Assembly: GCA_002339125.1 (NCBI GenBank)
Contig: DDJQ01000148.1
Span: 17,957-81,956, forward strand
Source: Alteromonadaceae bacterium UBA2620
GTDB lineage: Bacteria > Pseudomonadota > Gammaproteobacteria > Enterobacterales > Alteromonadaceae
Length of the DNA stretch: 64,000 bases
Direction: 5' to 3'
Part shown: positions 19,144 through 28,514 of the stretch, one piece after another
How positions within the stretch are numbered: position 1 is the stretch's first letter
Layout: each line of letters opens with the position of its first letter
The notes under the pieces: generated by a model
What the model was told of the DNA's origin: nothing
Databases searched by the model: none
Seen by the model: only the letters and a program-made list of their open reading frames with translations
Made by a program: the position numbers and the translations under genes

Positions 19144-19375
19144 AATTACTCTCACCGGAAAGATTAGGCGCTTATGCTGATTGCGAAATCACTAAATCGC
19201 AATTACGAAAATTTGTTACTTTTTTGTTAATTCGAACAAGGTGTATTAGTATGGTCGGAAACAAGAAATATCGTAAAAAAAAGTTATTTAATTTAAATAA
19301 AGTGGTTAATTGGTATACAGCTTCAGGGCGAAACATTAATCACTACGGGCACAATCGGTTAGCACGGAGCAGTTC
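19144..19375. promoter_or_regulatory. xylB-xylR divergent control region with candidate XylR operator
   Basis: 232 bases between divergent xylB and xylR. At 19181-19202 lies an inverted repeat with arms TTGCGA and TCGCAA and a ten-base spacer; a further GAAAAT follows. This A-rich GAAAT-type pattern is the kind of sequence XylR dimers bind. At 19284-19300 there is a perfect 17-base A/T palindrome (TTATTTAA-T-TTAAATAA). No catabolite-repression protein site was recognised with confidence. Assignment of either repeat to XylR is inference. Confidence 0.5.
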
Positions 19376-20578
19376 ATGTTTGAGAATAAACACAGTATTA
19401 CGCTTTTATTTAATGCCAATAAAATTTATGACCGACGCATTATTGCGGGGGTAGGTGACTACCTGCAAACCTCAAAGGTTGACTGGGATCTGTATCTGGA
19501 AGAAGACTTTATGGCGCGCCTCGACCATTTGGATGAATGGAGTGGTGACGGCATTATTGCCGATTATGATAACCCGGAAATTCAGGCTGCTCTGCATAAG
19601 GCCAATGTACCGGTGGTGGGCATAGGGGGCTCTTACGAGAATCCGGCCGATTATCCCGATGTGCCTTATGTTGCAACCGATAACTACGCCCTCATCCAGG
19701 CTGCCTTTGAGCACCTCAGACAAAAAGGTATCCAGCGCTTTGCCTTTTATGGTGCACCGGTGAATGAGCATCATCGCTGGGCTCAGGAACGCGAAAATGC
19801 GGTATTAGAGATCACCCGTTCACAGGGCTACGAGTGTCATGTTTACCGTGGACACCCGGTACGGCCCGAAACCTGGCAATACACAACCAAGCGTCTGGCC
19901 GACTGGCTGAGAAGCTTGCCTACCCCGGTGGGGATTATTGCGGTTACCGACTCGCGAGCACGTCATTTACTCCAGGTGTGTGACCATATCGGTATGCTTA
20001 TCCCTGATAAGATGTCGGTAATTGGTATAGACGATGATGAACTGGCCCGTTATCTGAGCCGGGTGAGCCTCAGTTCAGTGCGTCAGGGGTGTTTTGAAAT
20101 GGGGGTTCAGGCGGCTAAAACCCTGCACCGAATTTTGAAAGGCCATAATAAGCCACGCAAGCCGGTGTTGATCCCACCTGAATGTGTTGCTGAGCGTCAG
20201 TCTACCGACTTTAAAGCCATCAGCGATCCACATGTTATGCAGGCCATGCATTACATCCGGCAGAACGCCTGTCGTGGTATTAAGGTCGATCAGGTACTCG
20301 ACTACGTAGGGGTCTCCCGTTCAAACCTCGAACATCGCTTTAAAGAAGAACGTGGCCACAGTATTCACAATGAGATCCACAACGAAAAACTGAGCCGTGC
20401 CTGTAAAATGCTGGAGAATTCTGACGAAGCAACCTCACAGATTGCCAAGATCTGCGGTTATCCTTCGCTGCAATATATGTATGCGGTATTCAAAAAGCAC
20501 TTTGATCAAACGCCCAAGGAATATCGCGACGCCCGGCGCGATAGCGAAGAGCAGGACCTGTCTTTAAAGGCCTCTTGA
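19376..20578 (+). CDS. xylR: xylose-responsive transcription activator, AraC family
   Basis: A 400-residue homologue of E. coli XylR (392). The N-terminal 280 residues form a LacI/periplasmic-binding-like xylose sensor (HSITLLFNANKIYDRRIIAG, YVATDNYALIQAAFEHLRQ, SVIGIDDDELARYLS). The C-terminal 100 residues form an AraC-type double helix-turn-helix (DQVLDYVGVSRSNLEHRFK; TSQIAKICGYPSLQYMYAVF). On binding xylose it should activate xylBA and probably other xylan genes nearby. It is transcribed away from xylB. A weak hairpin follows the stop codon before the GH43-GH115 pair. Confidence 0.95.
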   Translation: MFENKHSITLLFNANKIYDRRIIAGVGDYLQTSKVDWDLYLEEDFMARLDHLDEWSGDGIIADYDNPEIQAALHKANVPVVGIGGSYENPADYPDVPYVATDNYALIQAAFEHLRQKGIQRFAFYGAPVNEHHRWAQERENAVLEITRSQGYECHVYRGHPVRPETWQYTTKRLADWLRSLPTPVGIIAVTDSRARHLLQVCDHIGMLIPDKMSVIGIDDDELARYLSRVSLSSVRQGCFEMGVQAAKTLHRILKGHNKPRKPVLIPPECVAERQSTDFKAISDPHVMQAMHYIRQNACRGIKVDQVLDYVGVSRSNLEHRFKEERGHSIHNEIHNEKLSRACKMLENSDEATSQIAKICGYPSLQYMYAVFKKHFDQTPKEYRDARRDSEEQDLSLKAS

Positions 20579-20588
20579 AAGTGAAAGC

Positions 20589-20622
20589 CGGAAGCAGGTT
20601 TGAGTCATATCATCTGCTTCCG
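20589..20622 (+). terminator. hairpin after xylR, possible terminator
   Basis: A nine-base-pair perfect stem (CGGAAGCAG / CTGCTTCCG, 16-base loop) starts about ten bases after the xylR stop and is followed by GCAAGTTTT. The T-run is short, so termination may be partial. The remaining 210 bases before the GH43 gene probably hold its promoter; none is certain. Confidence 0.45.
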
Positions 20623-20833
20623 CAAGTTTTACTACTGATCTTTCCTACACTACGAACCTCTATTTATATCAGCGGCTTAGCCCAGTTCGGCTGGTCTCTG
20701 TCCAGACTTTTCTTATTTACATTTGGTTCACAAAAAACGCAATTCTGGTTGAGATTTTTCATAACGCCAACGCGTTGAAGCCTTGCTGGCTTTAACGTTA
20801 AATGCCAGTCACATTAGTATACAGAGAATGTTT

Positions 20834-22522
20834 ATGAAGCAGCGTGTTATTCTATCGTTACTGACAGGTTTGTTGATGACCGGGTGTAATTCTCCTGGGT
20901 CCTCAGGGGCTGCACAGCAGGCAGCGGCTAAGCCAGAGGCGATGTCTGCAGAAGTGACCTTTGACTGGTTTAAGTATGCCACGCCGAATAACCGCCCCAC
21001 GGCACCGGCCGGCGAATATGCCAATCCGGTTTTGCCGGGTTTCTACCCTGATCCGTCTATCACCAAAAAGGGTGATGACTATTACCTGACTACGTCTTCT
21101 TTCAGCTATACCCCCGGCTTGCCCATTTTACGCAGTAAAAATCTGACCGACTGGGAGCTGGTGGGCTATGCCCTTGACCGGGAAGAGCAAATGGAATTCT
21201 CCGGCGCGCGCATTTCCAGAGGTATTTTTGCGCCGACTATTCGTTACCATGACGGACTGTTTTATATCATTACTACTTCGGTAGACAATGGCGGTAACTT
21301 CATTATTACTGCCAGCGATCCGGCTGGACCCTGGTCTGAACCCATCTGGTTACCGGAAGTCGGTGGTATCGACCCGGACATCTTCTTCGATGACGATGGC
21401 CGTGTGTACATCACTCATAATGAAGCTCCTCCTGGCGAACCTTTGTATAACGGCCACCGGGCAATCTGGATGTGGGAGTACGATCCCGCCGCTCAGAAAG
21501 TGTTACCCGACAGCCGTAAACTGCTGGTGAATGGCGGTGTAGATATCAGCCAGGAACCTATCTGGATTGAAGCGCCGCATATCTACAAAGTGAATGACTG
21601 GTATTACTTATCCTGCGCCGAGGGTGGCACCGGGCCACAACACTCTCAGGTGGTATTCCGCACACGTTCTCTGGATGAGCCTTTTATTCCTTATGAAAAT
21701 AATCCGATTCTGACCCAGCGGGATCTCAGTTGGCCGCGACCCAACCCGGTGGATACCGCAGGGCACGCCGACATGATTCAAACCGACGCCGGTGAATGGT
21801 GGGCGGTGTTCTTAGGCACCCGACCTTACGAGAACTACCTTTATAATACGGGGCGGGATACCTTTTTACTACCCGTAGAGTGGCGGAATGAATGGCCGCA
21901 TATTCTGCCGGCAAAAACACCTATTCCGCCTACCAGCCCGCGCCCGGCCGGAACAAGCAAACAGCAGGGCACGGATTTTTACGATTGGGATGACCAGTTT
22001 GACGGCAATAGCCTGAGCGTGCGCTGGCAAACACCACGGGATTTTGATCGCCACTGGGTGAGTGTTGAAAACGGTGTGCTAACCATGTCGCCGCTGGAGA
22101 ATGCCCTTTATAGCAAAGAGATGGTGAGCTATGTGGGCTCGCATCAGGCCGCTGCTTCTTATGCGGCGAGTACCGAAGTAACCATCGCCAACGCTTCATC
22201 TGCAGAGGCTGGTCTGGCGGTTTTCCAGAGTGCCAGCTACCACTATTTTCTTGGCTTACGCGGTGAACAAGGTCGCTATGAGGCGTTTGTTGAACAGGTG
22301 ATTGACGGCAAGGTAACCACTGTTGCTCGCCAGTCCCTGACAACCCCGGTAGGCGAGCCGGTTAAAGTGAAAGTTCACGGTGAGGGAGCATTAATTGAAT
22401 TTGCTATTGAGCAGAATGGTGAGTGGCTGGCCGTGGGCGAACCGCAGGATGCTACCTGGCTGAGTACGCAAAAAGCGGGTGGCTTTGTGGGCACCACTAT
22501 TGGCCCGCACGCCAGAAAATAA
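20834..22522 (+). CDS. GH43 beta-xylosidase/arabinofuranosidase lipoprotein
   Basis: A family 43 five-bladed propeller enzyme with a C-terminal concanavalin-like domain, about 562 residues from the ATG at 20834. The start was chosen because it opens a lipoprotein signal with MTGC. An ATG two codons earlier is equally possible. Catalytic features: PVLPGFYPDPSI (base Asp), IDPDIFFDDDG (pKa-setting Asp) and WIEAPHIYK (acid Glu). The C-terminal domain begins near DWDDQFDGNSLSVRW. The layout matches xylosidase and xylosidase/arabinofuranosidase subfamilies of GH43. It should trim xylo-oligosaccharides or arabinose side chains. The GH115 gene follows after 14 bases with its own GAGG site, so the two form an operon. 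Confidence 0.92.
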   Translation: MKQRVILSLLTGLLMTGCNSPGSSGAAQQAAAKPEAMSAEVTFDWFKYATPNNRPTAPAGEYANPVLPGFYPDPSITKKGDDYYLTTSSFSYTPGLPILRSKNLTDWELVGYALDREEQMEFSGARISRGIFAPTIRYHDGLFYIITTSVDNGGNFIITASDPAGPWSEPIWLPEVGGIDPDIFFDDDGRVYITHNEAPPGEPLYNGHRAIWMWEYDPAAQKVLPDSRKLLVNGGVDISQEPIWIEAPHIYKVNDWYYLSCAEGGTGPQHSQVVFRTRSLDEPFIPYENNPILTQRDLSWPRPNPVDTAGHADMIQTDAGEWWAVFLGTRPYENYLYNTGRDTFLLPVEWRNEWPHILPAKTPIPPTSPRPAGTSKQQGTDFYDWDDQFDGNSLSVRWQTPRDFDRHWVSVENGVLTMSPLENALYSKEMVSYVGSHQAAASYAASTEVTIANASSAEAGLAVFQSASYHYFLGLRGEQGRYEAFVEQVIDGKVTTVARQSLTTPVGEPVKVKVHGEGALIEFAIEQNGEWLAVGEPQDATWLSTQKAGGFVGTTIGPHARK

Positions 22523-22536
22523 TCAGAGGTAAAGGC

Positions 22537-25383
22537 ATGTTAAAGGGCTTTGTAAGTATTTTATTGTTTTGTTTGTGCGCACCGGCCATTGCCAGTGACT
22601 ATGTTACCCACCAGTTTGCGCCAGGCGACTTCGTGGTGGCCGATAGCGCCGCACAAAAAATGGCGACCATCTGGGTGGACAGTAAAGCCAACCCGGGGAT
22701 CAGAATGGCAGCCGAGTCGCTGCAGCAGGATGTCTTGCGCGTTACCGGCCTTAAGCCACGCTTAACCAGTAAAACAGATGATCTTTCGGGCCACGTGATC
22801 ATCGTTGGTGAGCGCGGTCAGGCTGCGCTGGTGGACAAACTGATTGCCAGTAATCAACTTACAGTTCAGGCAAAGGCCCGGCAATGGGAAGGTTATCAGC
22901 TCGATACGGTAGCGAGCCCGCTTCCCGGCGTAGAACAGGCCTGGGTGATCAGCGGTAATGACCGCCGCGGCGTAATTTTTGGTATTTATGATCTGAGCGA
23001 AAAAATCGGCGTTTCCCCCTGGTATTGGTGGGCAGATGTGCCGATTGTCACCCATGACAAACTCTACATTAAGGCCGGTACGCACATCAGCGATGCCCCT
23101 AAGGTGAAATACCGGGGGATCTTCCTCAACGATGAAGCGCCGGCCCTGACCGGTATGGTGCATGAGAAGTTCGGCGGCTATAACGCGAAGTTTTATAAGC
23201 TTGTTTTTGAACTGCTGTTGCGGTTGAAATCTAACTTTTTATGGCCGGCCATGTGGAACAATGCCTTTGCCGATGATGATCCACAAAACATGTATCTGGC
23301 CAATGACATGGGCATAGTAATGAGTACCTCACACCACGAGCCCATGATGCGGGCGGACAAAGAGTGGAACCGCTATGGCAGCGGTCCGTGGGAGTATTCA
23401 ACCAATCCCGACAAACTCTATGAGTTCTGGGTGGAAGGTGCTAAGCGCTACAAGGATAAAGACGGCATCTTCACCCTTGGCATGCGTGGTCAGGCTGATA
23501 CACCAATGAGCGAGGGCGAAAATATTGGCTTGCTGGAAAAAATCGTCCACGACCAGCGGGAAATTCTCGCCAATGTAATGGATAAGCCACTTTCTGAGGT
23601 GCCACAGGTGTGGGCGTTGTACAAAGAAGTGCAGGGCTTTTATGAGCGGGGCATGCGCGTGCCGGATGATGTGACACTACTCTGGTCTGACGATAATGCC
23701 GGTAATATTCGCCGCCTGCCTACCGAAGCTGAGCGTGGCCGTAGCGGTGGTGCCGGGGTGTATTATCACTTTGATTATGTGGGCGGCCCGCGGTCTTACC
23801 GGTGGATAAATACCGTGCCGCTGGGTAAGGTCTGGGAGCAAATGAATCTCGCCTGGGAGTATGGTGCAGATAAAATCTGGATCACCAACGTAGGCGACTT
23901 AAAGCCTATGGAATTACCTATCAGTTTTTTCCTGGCGCAGGCCTGGGATCCGGAAGCGTTTAACGCGCAGTCTGCCAAACGGTTTACCCGGGAATGGGCA
24001 GCGAGTCAGTTTAATGGCCAGTTTACCAACGATATTGCTGAGTTACTGACAGTTTATACGCTACAAAATGGCCGACGTAAGCCGGAAGCGCTGAGCCCGG
24101 AAACATATAGCGTAATTAACTACAACGAAGCCGACCGGATAAGTGAAACACTGGCCGAAGCGGCGGATAAAGCCAATAACATTTACGAGCGCATCGACAG
24201 TGATTATCAGGATGCTTTCTTCCAGTTGGTTGCGCATCCGGTGTGGGCTACCCAGGCTATGTTTGAGTTAAACCGTGCTCAGGCGCTGAATGCTCTGTAT
24301 GCCGAACAGGACCGCGCTTCTACGTCGGCCATGGCGGCCACAGTTAACGCGTGGTTTGAACGGGATGCCGAGCTTACTGAGATGTATCACAGTATTAACG
24401 GCGGTAAATGGAACCGTATGATGTCGCAGCCACACATTGGCTATGTGTACTGGAATAACCCGCCGGCCAATATACCTCCGGTAGTTCAGACCAAAGCGCT
24501 GGCACAACCTGCTGTGGCTGATATGGGCGTTTCTGTTGAGGGGAGTCGTGCTTACTGGCCAGCCACCGGCGGATTGTCGCTGCCCGAATTTACGCTCTAT
24601 GGCGAAGCAACTCGCACCTTTACCGTGTACAACCGGCAGGGCAAAGCTTTCAACTGGTCGGCAAAGGCCTCACAGCCCTGGATCATTCTGGGCAAAAATA
24701 GCGGTGAGTTGCTGGCAGATACGCCCGTAGCGGTTTCTATTGACTGGTCACAGTTAGAGGCTGGCCATCACGAAGGCACTATAAATGTGAAAGGTACCGG
24801 CTGGGGCGGCGCGAACATAAAAGTAACTGCGCACAAACCAGAACTGACTGCCAGGCCGGTTAGCGGCGACTTTATTGAAGCAGACGGTTACGTGGCGATG
24901 AATGCAAGCGAGGCCAAAGTGAAATCGACCCCGAATGGCAGTTGGCATAAGGTCGCGGTACACGGGCGCACAGGTCAGGCGATGAGTGCGGCATTGCCAC
25001 CGTATTCCAGCCTGACACACCAGCAGGCGCCGGCACTGGAGTTCCCGGTATTCTTTACTTCAACCGGCGAATTCCCGCTAACGCTACAGTTATCGCCTTC
25101 TTTGCCGTTTGATGAGGCAACGGGCATTAAGGTGGCGGTAACCCTGGATGGTGAACATGTGGCTACACTGGCGCTGCCCTCACAAAAAGACAAGCAAGCC
25201 TGGGCGCAGGGGGTAATGGATAACGTGAAAGAACTCACTACTACATTGCCCGTAACTAAGGCTGGTCGTCACCGTCTGGCGGTAAAAGCCCTAACGCCAG
25301 GAGCCGTATTGCAGCGGGTAATCGTGGACACCGGTAATCTTAAGCCCAGCTACCTCGGACCGCCCCAAAGGCGCGCACCCTAA
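22537..25383 (+). CDS. GH115 xylan alpha-1,2-glucuronidase
   Basis: A 948-residue family 115 enzyme that removes (4-O-methyl)glucuronic acid from xylan, including from internal xylose units. A GAGG lies eight bases before the ATG at 22537, which opens a signal peptide ending APAIAS. Family landmarks: WYWWADVP, YRGIFLNDEAPALTG, LKSNFLWPAMWNNAF, MSTSHHEPMMRA, WITNVGDLKPMELP, and a C-terminal beta-sandwich domain beginning around residue 660. Together with GH10, GH43 and the acetylesterase it makes the locus specific for acetylated glucuronoxylan. The gene converges on the metallo-hydrolase gene, with a perfect inverted repeat between them. Confidence 0.95.
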   Translation: MLKGFVSILLFCLCAPAIASDYVTHQFAPGDFVVADSAAQKMATIWVDSKANPGIRMAAESLQQDVLRVTGLKPRLTSKTDDLSGHVIIVGERGQAALVDKLIASNQLTVQAKARQWEGYQLDTVASPLPGVEQAWVISGNDRRGVIFGIYDLSEKIGVSPWYWWADVPIVTHDKLYIKAGTHISDAPKVKYRGIFLNDEAPALTGMVHEKFGGYNAKFYKLVFELLLRLKSNFLWPAMWNNAFADDDPQNMYLANDMGIVMSTSHHEPMMRADKEWNRYGSGPWEYSTNPDKLYEFWVEGAKRYKDKDGIFTLGMRGQADTPMSEGENIGLLEKIVHDQREILANVMDKPLSEVPQVWALYKEVQGFYERGMRVPDDVTLLWSDDNAGNIRRLPTEAERGRSGGAGVYYHFDYVGGPRSYRWINTVPLGKVWEQMNLAWEYGADKIWITNVGDLKPMELPISFFLAQAWDPEAFNAQSAKRFTREWAASQFNGQFTNDIAELLTVYTLQNGRRKPEALSPETYSVINYNEADRISETLAEAADKANNIYERIDSDYQDAFFQLVAHPVWATQAMFELNRAQALNALYAEQDRASTSAMAATVNAWFERDAELTEMYHSINGGKWNRMMSQPHIGYVYWNNPPANIPPVVQTKALAQPAVADMGVSVEGSRAYWPATGGLSLPEFTLYGEATRTFTVYNRQGKAFNWSAKASQPWIILGKNSGELLADTPVAVSIDWSQLEAGHHEGTINVKGTGWGGANIKVTAHKPELTARPVSGDFIEADGYVAMNASEAKVKSTPNGSWHKVAVHGRTGQAMSAALPPYSSLTHQQAPALEFPVFFTSTGEFPLTLQLSPSLPFDEATGIKVAVTLDGEHVATLALPSQKDKQAWAQGVMDNVKELTTTLPVTKAGRHRLAVKALTPGAVLQRVIVDTGNLKPSYLGPPQRRAP

Positions 25384-25395
25384 AGTCAATATCAG

Positions 25396-25476
25396 GGGGT
25401 CAGAGTACATGAAGTTCATTCATGTATCAAGGGGTCAGAGTACATGAATGAACTTCATGTACTCTGACCCCTTGAT
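25396..25476. repeat. 31-bp perfect inverted repeat with a third half-copy in its spacer
   Basis: Positions 25396-25426 and 25441-25471 are exact reverse complements (31 bases each). The 14-base spacer itself repeats GGGGTCAGAG, so a rival 23-bp perfect stem (25426-25448 with 25454-25476, loop TGAAC) can form instead. Each 31-base arm also contains a smaller hairpin (TACATGAA / TTCATGTA). The repeat fills the gap between the converging GH115 and metallo-hydrolase genes and touches the latter's stop codon. The GGGGTCAGAG motif resembles REP-like elements mobilised by Y1 transposases; a bidirectional terminator role is also plausible. Confidence 0.85.
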
Positions 25477-26570
25477 TAGAAGCTAACCTGTTCCCCTTCG
25501 TTGAGAATGTGTAAGGGAGTCTCTGAATCTAAGCGCTTATGCATGGTTAGCAGCCGAAAGAGGGCAGAGTGTGAGGTTTTATCGCCCATCTTCCAGCTGT
25601 TATTGCCATAACCCCATGGCACCATCACTTTACAATTAAGTTCTTTTGCTGCGATAAGAGCATCTTCCGGGGTCATATGGACTTTTCGGTAAAAGGCTGG
25701 TGATTCCGCGCTAAAATAAGACGCAATGGGCAGCAAGCACACATCAATCTCTCCGTACTTTTCTCTTATCTGCTTAAAGTGGGGCGAATAACCGGTATCG
25801 CCAGCAAAAAATAAGGTGTTGCCCTGATGTTCGAGCAGCCAGCCGCCCCACAGGGTTTTGTTCTCGTCTTCATACAGATAAGGCACCAGAATCCGGTTGC
25901 TAAAATGATGGCCGGGGACAAAATGCACGTTCATTTTGCCCAGCTGCTTACTGGCATACCAGGCCATTTCGGTAATGTTAAAATCACCGCCGGGAAAGTG
26001 CTCAGCAAAACCTAAAGGCGTTAAAAACGCCGTATCGGCAGAGAATGCCTGGATATCGCCTTTGTTAAAATGATCATAGTGAATGTGTGAATACAATACC
26101 GCATCGGTTGCATTAAGCATCGAATCAGAGAGCTGTTCCGGTTCGTTACGATTAAAGCCAGCCGACAGGCGAAAAGCCCAGTTTACCGGCCAGTCAAACT
26201 GATTAAATACCGGGTCGAACAGAAACTGTTGGTTATCCGGGGTGGTAATGCGAAAGCTGGCGTGACCATACCATTTAACCGTGTACCCGGTGTTGAGCGA
26301 CAATGGCGTAGAATCACCGTTATAAGTGCACTGTTCCATAGGCTCGTTACAAGTCAGAAGCTCACTGGGCTGGTAGCAGTCTTCGCTGCAGGTTACCGGG
26401 TAATCTTTAAATTTGGGAAACAAATTAATAAAGCGGTCCTGATAGCCCTCCATACTGGAATATTTCACCACCGAATCGCGCGGTGTTAACCGTTCTGTTT
26501 GGTTATTGCTGCTACATGCTGCAATACAAAACGCAAGCGCTGAGACAAGCGAAAAAGCGATGTACTTCAC
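25476..26570 (-). CDS. metallo-beta-lactamase-fold hydrolase lipoprotein (NAPE-PLD/UlaG-like)
   Basis: A 364-residue lipoprotein (lipobox IAAC near residue 19) with a metallo-beta-lactamase fold. WYGHASFRI and FLFDPVFNQFDWP, then YSHIHYDHFNKGD (HxHxDH zinc ligands), FVPGHHFSNR, FFAGDTGYSPHF and KVHMTPEDAL follow the pattern of N-acyl-phosphatidylethanolamine-hydrolysing phospholipase D and UlaG relatives. The substrate cannot be predicted. Hydrolysis of a lipid or a lactone in the periplasm is the broad expectation. The start is GTG at 26570. It is convergent with GH115, so membership of the xylan regulon is doubtful. Confidence 0.85.
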   Translation of the reverse strand: MKYIAFSLVSALAFCIAACSSNNQTERLTPRDSVVKYSSMEGYQDRFINLFPKFKDYPVTCSEDCYQPSELLTCNEPMEQCTYNGDSTPLSLNTGYTVKWYGHASFRITTPDNQQFLFDPVFNQFDWPVNWAFRLSAGFNRNEPEQLSDSMLNATDAVLYSHIHYDHFNKGDIQAFSADTAFLTPLGFAEHFPGGDFNITEMAWYASKQLGKMNVHFVPGHHFSNRILVPYLYEDENKTLWGGWLLEHQGNTLFFAGDTGYSPHFKQIREKYGEIDVCLLPIASYFSAESPAFYRKVHMTPEDALIAAKELNCKVMVPWGYGNNSWKMGDKTSHSALFRLLTMHKRLDSETPLHILNEGEQVSF

Positions 26571-26607
26571 TGATGTTAAGTTCCCTTCAAATGTTCCAAA
26601 GGTAAGT

Positions 26608-26883
26608 TTACCAACTCATGGCCGACGACAAACGCAAAAAGTTGTAAACAAACTTAACGACGGTGGAAGGATAGTGACGTTTCCTGTCAGTTAGGCTGCT
26701 TAGAGTGATTGGCTGAGGCTCCTCGCCACAACGTTGGGAAGTAAACTGAAGACGATTGCCCCAAAATTCTGCGTTATATATTCCTAATTTTGCGGGATCA
26801 ATCACCAGCTCAATGGTCTCACCATTAATAGTAATGCTACCAATGTGCTTAAGGGTGGCATCTTTTAAACAGTCTTTAAGCAT
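26608..26883 (-). CDS. hypothetical small protein
   Basis: An open frame of 91 codons from the ATG at 26883, with a TTG three codons further upstream as alternative. The composition is protein-like, especially IGSITINGETIELVIDPAKL (about 14-33), with a Cys-Gly and a basic, hydrophobic C-terminus. No family was recognised, and the ribosome site is weak. It lies between the metallo-hydrolase and the symporter operon on the same strand. It may be a real lineage-specific gene or a chance frame. Confidence 0.4.
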   Translation of the reverse strand: MLKDCLKDATLKHIGSITINGETIELVIDPAKLGIYNAEFWGNRLQFTSQRCGEEPQPITLSSLTDRKRHYPSTVVKFVYNFLRLSSAMSW

Positions 26884-27012
26884 AAACTGCAAACTATCTT
26901 CGGTTTAAGTCAGGCTTTCATGTGTATACATACAACTGGCGAAGCAACATACTAGGTATGTAGTGGCATAGTGAATTTGGCCACCTGATTAGAGCTGCTA
27001 TGATAGCAGCAT

Positions 27013-27038
27013 AAAAAAGCCAGCGACTAAGCGCTGGC
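27013..27038 (-). terminator. Rho-independent terminator after the sugar symporter gene
   Basis: On the minus strand a seven-base-pair stem (GCCAGCG / CGCTGGC, six-base loop) is followed by six T. It lies about 45 bases after the symporter stop codon and should end the GH43-symporter transcript. The stretch between it and 26884 holds no clear gene. Confidence 0.85.
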
Positions 27039-27083
27039 GAGTGGTGACGCTTTATTATGATTATAGTGTGGGAGTGATTTTGT

Positions 27084-28514
27084 TTATCCCTGCATTTGCT
27101 CCAGCTCTTTGCCTTTGGTTTCGTTAACATACTTCACTACAAAGATTACCGACAGGAAGGCGAAAATGGCATAAATACCGTAAGCGCCACCCAAGCCGAT
27201 ACCGGCTAGTAGCATCGGGAAGGTAATGGTGATCAGGAAGTTAGAAGTCCATTGCACCAGGCCGCTTACTGCAAGGCCTGAACCACGGATCTGATTTGGG
27301 AACATCTCGCCCAGCATTACCCACATTACCGGGCCCCAGGACATATTAAAGAAAAACACATACAGGTTTGCTGCCACCAGAGCGGTGGTGCCCCAGTCAC
27401 CCAGGATAAGCTTACCGTCTGGCCCTTGTGATGCATTTAAAAAGGCCACAACCATCACGCCAAGGGTAATTGTCATACCGATTGAGCCCCACTTGAGCAG
27501 TGGTTTACGGCCGATTTTATCAATTACCAGCAAGGTAAGAATACAGGCGGCGATACTGATAGCCCCGCTTAGTACGTTGATTAGCAGAGCGTCCGACTCA
27601 GAAAAACCAACTGCTTGCCAGAGTACCGCTCCGTAGTAAAACACCACGTTAATTCCAACAAGTTGCTGAAACGCTGCCAGGCCAAGACCTACCCAAACAA
27701 TGGGGCGAACCTTTGTGGTGTTTTTGTCGATTAAGTCTTTAAGCTGAGGGCGGTGATCGTCGGCCAGCGATTGCTTGATTTCGTTGAGTTTGTGAGTGGC
27801 TGCATCATCGCCCAGTAAACGGGTGAGTACGCGGTGAGCCCGTTCGGTTTTGTTGCTGGATACCAGAAAACGCGGGCTCTCCGGAATAAACCATAGCATC
27901 ACAAAAAACAGGGTTGCCGGAATAAGCTCAATCCAGAACATCCAGCGCCAGGCCTCAAAATTTAACCACAGCGTATTGGTTGAACCTGCTGCTTCATCAG
28001 CCAGCATATAGTTACTCAGAAACGCAGCAAACAAACCGCTGATAATGGCAATCTGTTGAATACTGGTTAGCATACCGCGGTAACGAGCCGGGGACACTTC
28101 TGAAATATAAGCTGGCGCCATCACTGAGGCCGCACCTACCGCCAGGCCACCAAGGACCCGGTAGATAACAAACTCAAAAGACGACGTAGCAATACCAGAG
28201 CCCCAGGCGCTGATGATAAAGAGTACCGAAGAGACAATCAGTAGCGCACGGCGCCCGTATTTGTCGGCAAAGCGGCCGGCAAAAAATGCCCCTACCGCAC
28301 AGCCAAGCAGCATGCTCGATACATTAAACCCGGTACCGGCGCTGGCCGAGTTAAACGCCTGCTGTAAGCCATCTACTGTACCGTTGATAACCCCACTGTC
28401 GAATCCAAACAGAAATCCGCCAATAGTGGCCACAATACTGATAAAAATAACAAAGCCGATATTTTCGCCCGACGGACTGTCCATCGATGCTGGCGTTGCG
28501 GTTGATTCAAGCAT
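27084..28514 (-). CDS. MFS sugar:H+ symporter, probably D-xylose
   Basis: A 476-residue inner-membrane sugar porter of the major facilitator superfamily, with twelve expected transmembrane helices. Family motifs: FLFGFDSGVINGT in helix 1, GRFADKYGRRALL, the PESPRFLV motif before the central loop, QQLVGINVVFYYG (sugar-binding helix 7) and IDKIGRKPLLKWG. These match XylE/GLUT-type porters. Co-localisation with xylanolytic genes points to xylose or arabinose. The ATG overlaps the stop of the upstream GH43 gene by one base (TAATG), so translation is coupled, and a terminator follows the gene. Confidence 0.9.
   Translation of the reverse strand: MLESTATPASMDSPSGENIGFVIFISIVATIGGFLFGFDSGVINGTVDGLQQAFNSASAGTGFNVSSMLLGCAVGAFFAGRFADKYGRRALLIVSSVLFIISAWGSGIATSSFEFVIYRVLGGLAVGAASVMAPAYISEVSPARYRGMLTSIQQIAIISGLFAAFLSNYMLADEAAGSTNTLWLNFEAWRWMFWIELIPATLFFVMLWFIPESPRFLVSSNKTERAHRVLTRLLGDDAATHKLNEIKQSLADDHRPQLKDLIDKNTTKVRPIVWVGLGLAAFQQLVGINVVFYYGAVLWQAVGFSESDALLINVLSGAISIAACILTLLVIDKIGRKPLLKWGSIGMTITLGVMVVAFLNASQGPDGKLILGDWGTTALVAANLYVFFFNMSWGPVMWVMLGEMFPNQIRGSGLAVSGLVQWTSNFLITITFPMLLAGIGLGGAYGIYAIFAFLSVIFVVKYVNETKGKELEQMQG

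Noticed and set aside
19306..19320. TTAATTGGTATACAG, half of a UxuR/ExuR-type box before xylR
   Set aside because: Only the left half and centre match; the right arm does not, so it is probably chance.
21930..22343. 137-codon minus-strand frame in the GH43 gene
   Set aside because: It is antisense to the conserved C-terminal domain of GH43 and has no supporting features.
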